This document shows, in pieces, positions 58,801-64,000 of a stretch of DNA of 64,000 bases. Where the stretch lies: positions 1 to 64,000 of the forward strand of contig NZ_CP073117.1 of the NCBI RefSeq assembly GCF_024205745.1. Direction: 5' to 3'. The notes beneath the pieces were generated by a model. It had not been told where the DNA came from, did no database searches, and saw nothing but the letters and a program-made list of their open reading frames with translations. Every line of letters begins with the position of its first letter. Position 1 is the stretch's first letter. Source of the DNA: Neisseria subflava (GTDB taxonomy: Bacteria; Pseudomonadota; Gammaproteobacteria; Burkholderiales; Neisseriaceae). Made by a program: the position numbers and the translations under genes.

Positions 58801-59501
58801 TCCACCATTTTCCCCGCGGCACCAATGCCGGCGTATGTTTGCATGAAATGTTGGAAAAACTCGACTTCGCCGCCTCTGCCGAGAGCCAATCCGAAATGAT
58901 TGCCGAAGTTTTGCAACGCCACAGCTTTGAAGGCAAATGGCTGCCGACGGTAAGCACCATGCTCGACACCTGCCGCCTGACTCCTTTAATCGGCGAGAGC
59001 CTGTCGCAGATTCCGCCGACCCGACGCCTGCCCGAAATGGGGTTCACCCTGTACATGGACGATTTCAAACTGGACGACTTGCGCCGTTGGTTTGCTTCAA
59101 GCGAAGCAAACCTGCCGCCCGAATGCGTCCAAGCCGCGCAACTGCTTGATTTCCATGATTTGCAAGGCTATTTGAACGGCTTTATCGATATGGTTTGCCA
59201 AGATTCAGACGGCAATGTCATTTTAATCGACTACAAATCCAACCATTTGGGCAACGATGCAAGCGCGTACACGCAACAGGCGATGAACGAAGCCGTAGCG
59301 CATCATCACTACTACCTGCAAGCCCTGATCTACGCCGTTGCCATTGCGCGCTACTACGCCCTGCGCGGCAAGCCGTTGCCCAAAATCGCCATCCGCTATC
59401 TCTTCCTGCGTGGCATGGACGGCTCGGATCAAGGCATTTGGAAATGGGACATCAATACCGCCCTGCTTTCCACTTTTGTTGAGCGGAAAATAAATTCTTG
59501 A
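55845..59501 (+). CDS. recB: Exodeoxyribonuclease V beta subunit RecB
   Basis: A 1218-residue helicase-nuclease subunit that repairs double-strand breaks and degrades linear DNA. Walker A is ASAGTGKTYGIAALF (residues 22-36), and the superfamily 1 helicase motif II is DEFQDTDPLQYEI. Motif III-V follow (GDPKQAIYSFRGADIYAY, VTMHASKGLQYPLVY). The C-terminal nuclease motif is LIDYKSNHLG (about residues 1121-1130), with the glutamine/lysine site. Several DUS are read in frame: FRRPEGD, GRLNFK, MPSEN (an AT-type copy), SDGL. No recC or recD gene is in this window. Confidence 0.93.
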   Translation: MSSALPFDALTLSIDGTNLIEASAGTGKTYGIAALFTRLIVLEKKDIEKILVVTFTKAATAELKTRLRARLDEVLQVLNEIQTLGGKPEHISDGLNKYYDKEKKSPDDFLNRLIPLALGEQDGQESCHRLILRLKAALSQFDNASIYTIHGFCQRVLRDYAFLCGAPLDVELSDDSRERLLIPAQDFWRQKVATDATLAQLVFDRKCTPEKMLAEIKSYTGRPYLKFRRPEGDLKEAQANLQETWQKVCVQLEDLEKAFWAIFPKLNGQTYKRKTFENVFTDLKTNAESNRLPRLSKQTLEKLSLFSIDTLNSKLKKEYKADADAPEIIQLQALANLGRDLQAMESAEEAVFICLQLDLLSYINQSIAEQKKSRRERVFDDLLLDVHQALTTNEHGNALAKAAAANWEIALIDEFQDTDPLQYEIFRQIFIEQGCPLFLVGDPKQAIYSFRGADIYAYLQAAQDADRHYTLAVNYRSHAKLINGISALFKQKKHPFVLANIDYSDVSASRAESRLSPHCPAIQVRWLNTDDQTGKEILRDRAAEYCADEIAFALNEAAEGRLNFKGRALESGDIAVLVRTNNEAAMIAGKLKQRRIQSVLLSRQSVFDSAEADSLSALIGFWLNPRQTDWLRFVLTGVLFGYTAKEIYELNHNEHQLLKWLESSAQAMEKWRKGGIFAAVQQFAALHDIETRLLKGGNERSLTNYYQILELLAEEDSQSRNPAALHKWLNEQISRARSGHFPLDAQTIRLESDEKLVKIVTMHASKGLQYPLVYCPFAWDTKDNSKENWKILHTDNHETELLAKSQTSEAELSHLADEKTAEDLRLLYVALTRAEEQLNIYAAANKNCTPNNPFAYLLEGLPDAGRESVSQSYQSATDVVEMLKLNWQRFIKNAPENTEFTFTEEAPPETVYQYSRQQDQALSAHSIKRRNFDFIRHTSFTGLSRHTKSSDEQHEPLQPAIDPAESADRAMPSENLPSPLSDGLDIHHFPRGTNAGVCLHEMLEKLDFAASAESQSEMIAEVLQRHSFEGKWLPTVSTMLDTCRLTPLIGESLSQIPPTRRLPEMGFTLYMDDFKLDDLRRWFASSEANLPPECVQAAQLLDFHDLQGYLNGFIDMVCQDSDGNVILIDYKSNHLGNDASAYTQQAMNEAVAHHHYYLQALIYAVAIARYYALRGKPLPKIAIRYLFLRGMDGSDQGIWKWDINTALLSTFVERKINS

Positions 59502-59523
59502 TAAATCATTTTGTTAAACCGTC

Positions 59524-59558
59524 AAAAAGGCCGTCTGAAACGTTTTCAGACGGCCTTT
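59524..59558. terminator. Inverted DUS hairpin between recB and cysH
   Basis: A perfect DUS pair with a short loop between convergent stops. Likely bidirectional terminator. Confidence 0.7.
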
Positions 59559-59560
59559 GA

Positions 59561-60292
59561 TTATTTGTGCAAACCGCATTCCTTACTGTCTTTACTCTCC
59601 CACCACCATCGCCCGGCGCGGATATTTTCGCCCAGCTTAACCGGACGCGTGCAGGGTTCGCACCCAATACTGGGATAGCCCTGATGATACAGCGCATTGA
59701 GCGGTACTCGGTGCTCGTATGCATATGCCCAAACATCCTGCTCTTCCCAATCGAAAATAGGATTGAATTTGGCGATGTTGCGCCCCGTATCCAGCTCTTC
59801 AAAATTCAATTCGCTACGTGTTTCGGACTGGCTGCGGCGTTGTCCGGTCAGCCATGCAGGCGCGTTGTGCAACGCGCGGTTGAGCGGTTCGATTTTGCGG
59901 ATATGGCAACAACGGCGGCGTAACTCGACGCTGTCGTACATCGCGGCCGTGCCAAACTCCGCTTCAAATTCGGCGGCAGTTTGTCGGTTGGGATAAAACA
60001 CTTCCAATTCGGTTTGATAGCGCGCATTGGTTTCGGCAATCAACGCAGCGGTTTCAGGATTGAGTTTGCCCGTATTGAGCGTGATGATGCGGATAGGCAG
60101 TTTCAGACGGCACACGGCATCGGTAATGACCATATCTTCAACCGCAAGGCTGGATGCGAACACGGCTTGCGGATAGCGCGCGGCAATGTCTTGCAAACGG
60201 CGCTCCAAAGTAGCTGCCAACTCAGGTAGACGGCGGCGTTCGTCATCGCTGATTTCGGGGATTTTCCAGAATTGTGGGCGGAATAAAGACAT
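59561..60292 (-). CDS. cysH: Adenylyl-sulfate (APS/PAPS) reductase CysH
   Basis: A 243-residue assimilatory sulfate reductase that makes sulfite. Cysteines 128, 129, 211 and 214 (RRCCHI and GCEPCTRP) would bind a 4Fe-4S cluster, which marks the APS-using form. The catalytic cysteine is Cys239 in KECGLHK. FASSLAVEDMVITDAV is the substrate-binding region. It belongs to sulfur assimilation together with sbp at 61.5-62.6 kb, which supplies sulfate. In other Neisseria the genes are under CysB control; no operator was placed. Confidence 0.9.
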   Translation of the reverse strand: MSLFRPQFWKIPEISDDERRRLPELAATLERRLQDIAARYPQAVFASSLAVEDMVITDAVCRLKLPIRIITLNTGKLNPETAALIAETNARYQTELEVFYPNRQTAAEFEAEFGTAAMYDSVELRRRCCHIRKIEPLNRALHNAPAWLTGQRRSQSETRSELNFEELDTGRNIAKFNPIFDWEEQDVWAYAYEHRVPLNALYHQGYPSIGCEPCTRPVKLGENIRAGRWWWESKDSKECGLHK

Positions 60293-60407
60293 GGCTGGTT
60301 GTTCCTAATAATTTTCAGACGGCCTGTTTAAACGGCTGCCGATATGGTTATGGAACAATATTGTCCTGCGCCCTATCTTCAAACGGAAAGAATGCTTTTC
60401 TATTTCT

Positions 60408-61466
60408 TTATAACCAAAGCGTCTGCTGCTGGTTTTTCGGCAGCAAATGACTCACGCCGATACCGATCAGGCGAAAGGCATCTTCGCGTTGCGGCGGTAT
60501 GCGTTGCAGCAAAGTATGCGCCGCCTGAAGCAGCGAGGCGCTGTCGGGCAGGACGGAAGAATACGTCAGCGAACGCGTGATAATGCGGAAATCGTGGGTT
60601 TTGAGTTTGAGGGTAACGCCTTTGGCTTCGACATTTTTGCGCTCAATCTGCCGCCAGAGGTCTTCGGCAAGGTGCGGCAAATGGTTTGAAGCCTGCGCCA
60701 AAGACAAATCTTCGGGCAGAGTGATTTCGGTTGAGATTTGCAGGCGTTCGCGTTCGGCTTTGACAGGCCGCTCGTCGATACCGCGTGCCAAATCGTAAAG
60801 GCGGTAGCCGTAGCGGCCGAAATGGTTTAAAAGTTCGCCGCGCTCAAAACTGCGCAAATCGCCGGCGGTCTGCATACCGAGAGCATTCATCTTTTTCAGC
60901 GTAACTTTGCCGACACCGGGAATCTTACCCAACGGCAGGCTCTCCAAAAACACCATGATTTTTTGCGGCGGCAGCACAAACTGCCCATTCGGCTTGCGCC
61001 AGTCAGAAGCGATTTTGGCCAAAAACTTATTAGGTGCGATGCCTGCGGAGGCTGTCAAACCGGTTTCTTCAAAAATTTCGGCGCGAATACGTTTGGCCAC
61101 CTCGCTAGCGTACGGGATATTTTCAAAATTTCGGGTAACATCCAAATAGGCTTCGTCTAAAGACAAAGGCTCGATCAAATCGGTATAACGCCGAAACACG
61201 GCATGAATCTGCGCCGACACTTGACGGTACAAATCAAAATGCGGCGGCACAAACACCGCCTGCGGACACAGCCTTTTCGCCGTTGCCACCGACATGGCCG
61301 AGTGCAAACCGAATTTGCGCGCCTCATAAGAAGCGGCACAAATGACCGACCGCGTACCGTCCCACGCCACAACGACGGGTAGCCCTTTCAGGTGTGGCTG
61401 CTCGCGCAGTTCTACCGAAGCGTAGAATGCGTCCATATCGATATGGATGATTTTGCGTTGGGACAT
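60408..61466 (-). CDS. dinB: DNA polymerase IV (DinB)
   Basis: A 352-residue Y-family polymerase for translesion synthesis. Catalytic carboxylates are Asp10 in HIDMDAFYASVE, and Asp104-Glu105 in LSLDEAYLDV. The helix-hairpin-helix region GKIPGVGKVTLKKMN and the little-finger domain RSLTYSSVL follow. The C-terminal QQTLWL resembles a sliding-clamp-binding peptide (Q-x-x-L-x-L). It is downstream of sbp and followed by 115 bases of DUS-containing DNA before cysH. Confidence 0.92.
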   Translation of the reverse strand: MSQRKIIHIDMDAFYASVELREQPHLKGLPVVVAWDGTRSVICAASYEARKFGLHSAMSVATAKRLCPQAVFVPPHFDLYRQVSAQIHAVFRRYTDLIEPLSLDEAYLDVTRNFENIPYASEVAKRIRAEIFEETGLTASAGIAPNKFLAKIASDWRKPNGQFVLPPQKIMVFLESLPLGKIPGVGKVTLKKMNALGMQTAGDLRSFERGELLNHFGRYGYRLYDLARGIDERPVKAERERLQISTEITLPEDLSLAQASNHLPHLAEDLWRQIERKNVEAKGVTLKLKTHDFRIITRSLTYSSVLPDSASLLQAAHTLLQRIPPQREDAFRLIGIGVSHLLPKNQQQTLWL

Positions 61467-61501
61467 GGGAAAAGGTGGATAAGAAAAAGGCTTATTGTAA
61501 C

Positions 61502-61530
61502 AAAAGGCCGTCTGACGTTTCAGACGGCCT
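61502..61530 (-). terminator. Inverted DUS hairpin after sbp
   Basis: A DUS pair with a left copy ending TCTGAC instead of TCTGAA, between sbp and dinB. Likely terminator. Confidence 0.6.
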
Positions 61531-61543
61531 CTATGTTTAAGCC

Positions 61544-62599
61544 TTATTTTTTACTGGAAAGCTGGTCAAACAATCCACCATCGGCAAAGAATTTTTTCAT
61601 GATTTCTTCCCACGATCCAAATTTCTCATTCGGATTAAACGTCTCAATTTCAGGGAAATCGGCTTTGTGTTTCGCCAATACTTCGGCATTGCGCGGACGC
61701 AGGTAAAGATTGGCGGCCAACTCTTGGGCCGGCTCGCTCCAGAGGTTTTGCAGATAGGCTTCGGCAGCGGCGCGTGTGCCTTTTTTATCGACTACGCTGT
61801 CCACGACGGCAACCGGTGCTTCGGAAAGAATGGTGTAGCTTGGATAAACGATTTCAAACTGGTCTTGGGTCAGCTTTTTGCTGACATAGTTGGCCTCATT
61901 TTCAAAGGTAACCAAGACATCGCCGATATTGCGTTGGCTGAAGGTCGTTGTCGCCGCGCGGCCGCCGTTTTCAAACACCGGCGTGTTTTTCAGCAATGCG
62001 GCCACAAAATCTTTGGTTTTGCCTTCATCGCCGTTATTCACTTTCAAACCATAACCGTACGCACCCAAAAAGGCGTAGCGGCCGTTGCCGGTGGTTTTCG
62101 GGTTGGCCAAAACGATTTGCACGCCGTCTTTGGCCAAATCACCCCAGTCTTGAATGTGTTTCGGATTACCTTTGCGCACCAAGAAAACGACGTTGCTGGT
62201 ATAAGGTACGGCATTGTCCGGCAGGCGCGTGTTCCAATCGGCTTTGACCAAACCTTTTTTCACCAAAAGCTCGATATCGGAAGTCTGGTTCATGGTCACC
62301 ACATCGGCAGCCAAACCATTGGCGACAGCCAAAGCCTGCTTGCTGGAGCCGCCGTGCGACTGTTGGACTTCAACCGTCTGTCCACCGTTTTTTGCGGCAA
62401 ACTCTTTTACAAATAAAGGATTGTATTCTTTATAAAAATCGCGGGCGACATCGTAGGAGACATTCAGCAATTTGACTTCGCCCCCCTTACCTCCGGCAGC
62501 TTGAGAAGCATTGTCGGCGGATTGTTCGGCTTTTGGCGAGCACGCGCTCAAAGCCAGCGCGGCGGTCAAAGCGGCAAAAGAAAGCGTACGGATATTCAT
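61544..62599 (-). CDS. sbp: Sulfate-binding protein of an ABC transporter (lipoprotein)
   Basis: A 351-residue periplasmic binding protein for sulfate (or thiosulfate). A lipobox LSAC puts the lipid-modified cysteine at residue 20, so it would be lipid-anchored. Family marks are LLNVSYDVARDFYKEYN, VEVQQSHGGSSKQALAVANGL, DVVTMNQTSDIELL and NPKTTGNGRYAFLGAYGY. The permease and ATPase genes (cysTWA) are not next to it. It works with cysH in sulfur assimilation. Confidence 0.9.
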   Translation of the reverse strand: MNIRTLSFAALTAALALSACSPKAEQSADNASQAAGGKGGEVKLLNVSYDVARDFYKEYNPLFVKEFAAKNGGQTVEVQQSHGGSSKQALAVANGLAADVVTMNQTSDIELLVKKGLVKADWNTRLPDNAVPYTSNVVFLVRKGNPKHIQDWGDLAKDGVQIVLANPKTTGNGRYAFLGAYGYGLKVNNGDEGKTKDFVAALLKNTPVFENGGRAATTTFSQRNIGDVLVTFENEANYVSKKLTQDQFEIVYPSYTILSEAPVAVVDSVVDKKGTRAAAEAYLQNLWSEPAQELAANLYLRPRNAEVLAKHKADFPEIETFNPNEKFGSWEEIMKKFFADGGLFDQLSSKK

Positions 62600-62853
62600 G
62601 GTCGGCTCCTGTTAAAAATATGGGAGCACTTTATCGGGATTGGATGCAAACTGGAAATAATGTTTGCTTTCGCGTTTATCAGTTTTGGTTATATACAATC
62701 CGGGCGGAAGTCGGGAAAAAATGCCCACACAGATAAGCATTACGATAAATTATATATACATCAATCAGATAAAGATTAAAGCAGCTATTTATACAAGATA
62801 AACATACGTTGCAAACAGTATTACCCAATACGTCAGGCCGTCTGAAAATCCAA

Positions 62854-62887
62854 TATAAATAATTATTTATAATTAAAAAAATATAAT
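62854..62887 (+). promoter_or_regulatory. 18-base palindrome with a TATAAT box: possible repressor operator
   Basis: TATAAATAATTATTTATA (62854-62871) is a perfect palindrome. A TATAAT box lies at 62882-62887. The palindrome covers the -35 region, which suggests binding of a dimeric repressor. Its AT-rich shape is like Fur-type operators, but this is inference. The remainder of 62600-62981 is AT-rich and holds one DUS and no gene that I can support. Confidence 0.45.
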
Positions 62888-62981
62888 CCTTATTATTTAC
62901 AAAAAATGCAAATAAGAGTAATGTTTCTACTCGCCAAAATACAAGGCCTTTCATTCAACAACAAAATGGAGTGTAGAAACT

Positions 62982-63812
62982 ATGAAACAATGGATGCTTT
63001 TAGGATTGCTGGGATTGGGCGCAGTGGCGCAGGCGCACGATGTTTGGGTAGCCGCACCGACACATCAGCCTGCCGGCCAAATCCTGCATGCGGATTTGGG
63101 TTACAGCCATGACTTCCCCAATGTCGAAAAAATCGCCGACGACCGCGTACATATTTTCAAACCGCTGCAATTGACCGGCAGCTCAAAGAAAACCGTTGAT
63201 TTGGTAAATAAAGGCGAAAACTATCAATACGTTTCCAAAGCCGCTTTGCCTGAAGGTTCTTACTGGGTCAGCGCAACCTACAAACCGACTTTTTGGTCGA
63301 AAAACCAAGACGGCTGGAAACAGCAAACCTTAAAACAGCTGGCCGGTTCAACCTATTGCGAACAATCGCAAATGTTCGGCAAGAGCTTTGTCCAAGTGGG
63401 CAACGGCGCAGTTGATGAAGCTGTGTTGACCCGCCCTATCGGCCAAGAGCTGGAACTGGTTCCGCTGAAAAATCCTAACGAAGTCAAAGCCGGCGGTATT
63501 TTGCCGGTCAAAGTCCTGTACAAAGGCGAGCCTTTGGTTAAAGCCACCGTTACCGCCAGCTCGGACACTTTGGCCGAAATGGACTTGGAATCAACCCATG
63601 ACCACCGCGAGCCTCAAGGCTTCTCCGGCAAAACCGATAAAAACGGCGTGGTCAATGTGATTACGTTGATTGACGGCTTGTGGAAAATCAAAGTGGTGAA
63701 CGAGACCGATTACAGCGATAAAAGCGTATGCCAACAAGACAAAGCTTACGCAACGCTGATTGTGCCTGTCGGCACCAAACGCGCGGCTGCACGCCATGCC
63801 CATCAGCATTAA
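62982..63812 (+). CDS. DUF4198 domain protein, periplasmic
   Basis: A 276-residue protein with a signal peptide (cleavage AQA/H at residue 18), so the mature protein starts with His-Asp. The DUF4198 core reads HDVWVAAPTHQPAGQILHADLGYSH, then DDRVHIFKPLQLTG and GSYWVSATYKPTFWSK. Other parts are GGILPVKVLYKGEPLVKATV and TDKNGVVNVITLIDGLWKIKVV (Ig-like strands). The C-terminus is histidine-rich (RHAHQH). DUF4198 proteins are linked to nickel or cobalt uptake in other bacteria; metal binding here is likely but not shown. A palindrome and TATAAT box lie upstream. Confidence 0.8.
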   Translation: MKQWMLLGLLGLGAVAQAHDVWVAAPTHQPAGQILHADLGYSHDFPNVEKIADDRVHIFKPLQLTGSSKKTVDLVNKGENYQYVSKAALPEGSYWVSATYKPTFWSKNQDGWKQQTLKQLAGSTYCEQSQMFGKSFVQVGNGAVDEAVLTRPIGQELELVPLKNPNEVKAGGILPVKVLYKGEPLVKATVTASSDTLAEMDLESTHDHREPQGFSGKTDKNGVVNVITLIDGLWKIKVVNETDYSDKSVCQQDKAYATLIVPVGTKRAAARHAHQH

Positions 63813-63821
63813 CAGCCATTA

Positions 63822-63852
63822 AAAAAGGCCGTCTGAACTTTCAGACGGCCTT
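63822..63852. terminator. Inverted DUS hairpin after the DUF4198 gene
   Basis: A perfect DUS pair with a 3-base loop between the DUF4198 gene and the convergent partial gene. Likely bidirectional terminator. Confidence 0.7.
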
Positions 63853-63855
63853 AAT

Positions 63856-64000
63856 TTATTCCCATTCATAACCCAAATTTCTAAAAAAACGGGAGTATGT
63901 TTCCAATTTATCCTCATTTAATTGGGCAAACCGGACACGGTTGCAGCCGGTCAAGACCACATTGCCCATCCAGTGCGCCCCAAAGACGCGCTCTAAAGGG
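63856..64000 (-). CDS. C-terminal end of an unidentified gene, cut by the window edge
   Basis: The minus strand is open from the window edge to a TAA at 63856-63858. The last 47 or so residues include LERVFGAHWMGN, VVLTGCNRVRFAQLN and SRFFRNLGYEWE. I do not recognise the family. The frame is supported by being the only open one here and by the DUS hairpin just after its stop. Confidence 0.5.
   Translation of the reverse strand, partial: PLERVFGAHWMGNVVLTGCNRVRFAQLNEDKLETYSRFFRNLGYEWE

Noticed and set aside
62679-62954. 91-codon minus-strand frame upstream of the DUF4198 gene
   Set aside because: AT-rich with odd composition (many Ile, Tyr, Cys), no ribosome site, and covers the palindrome and promoter region.

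Overview
The window comes from a Neisseria species, most likely a human commensal rather than N. meningitidis or N. gonorrhoeae. The 10-base core GCCGTCTGAA of the neisserial DNA uptake sequence (DUS) occurs dozens of times on both strands. It is almost always preceded by AG (AG-DUS), the dialect described for the N. subflava/flavescens/mucosa/sicca/elongata side of the genus, rather than the AT-DUS of the pathogens. The tmRNA tag ANDETYALAA, the EarP/Arg32 elongation factor P pair and the PatA-PatB-Ape1 cluster also fit Neisseria. The species cannot be fixed from this window alone. Many DUS occur as inverted pairs just after stop codons and form stem-loops with a T-run. These probably act as terminators and as uptake signals, and are listed individually.

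Layout: 1-4.5 kb holds a copper-handling pair (copA, copZ), a Sel1-like protein and a SotB-type exporter, all with frameshifts. 4.6-15.4 kb holds a DASS dicarboxylate carrier, ppiB, a PEBP protein, YpfJ metallopeptidase, phosphomannomutase/phosphoglucomutase, rpe, a Spy-like protein, a DUF815 ATPase, riboflavin synthase, rlmJ and fbp. 15.5-25 kb holds heptosyltransferase II, guaB, dcuB (with an FNR-type site), a fused double glycosyltransferase, dusC and the hemerythrin-like repair protein DnrN. 25-32.5 kb holds an AEC carrier, an OlsB-like/PlsC-like acyltransferase pair, gloA, a protein tyrosine phosphatase and metXW. An intact IS5-family element sits at 32.5-33.8 kb. 33.8-42.4 kb holds nadE, earP-efp, an MlaC-like protein, a tautomerase, alaA, tmRNA, and hda overlapping a HAD phosphatase. 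42.6-49.8 kb holds dedA, the peptidoglycan O-acetylation cluster, LemA, a metallophosphoesterase and a Dyp peroxidase. 50-55.7 kb is a two-partner secretion locus (tpsB, tpsA). 55.8-64 kb holds recB, cysH, dinB, sbp, a DUF4198 protein and the end of an unidentified gene.

Reading-frame quality is uneven. About a dozen single-base deletions lie in the first 4.1 kb. Five more are scattered in conserved genes (ppiB, earP, alaA, tpsB, tpsA). Every one I could align to an expected protein is a one-base loss that leaves good coding sequence on both sides. Sequencing or assembly error is therefore more likely than real decay. I mark the first-4-kb genes as pseudogenes as read, and keep the single-indel genes as CDS with the break described.

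No CRISPR array, prophage or clearly new defence system is visible. The most interesting points are the foreign-dialect (AT-DUS) hairpin closing the tps locus, the IS insertion into a DUS terminator, the fused glycosyltransferase, the OlsB/PlsC pair, two signal-peptide proteins consisting mainly of TonB-C-like domains, and an 18-base perfect palindrome before the DUF4198 gene.
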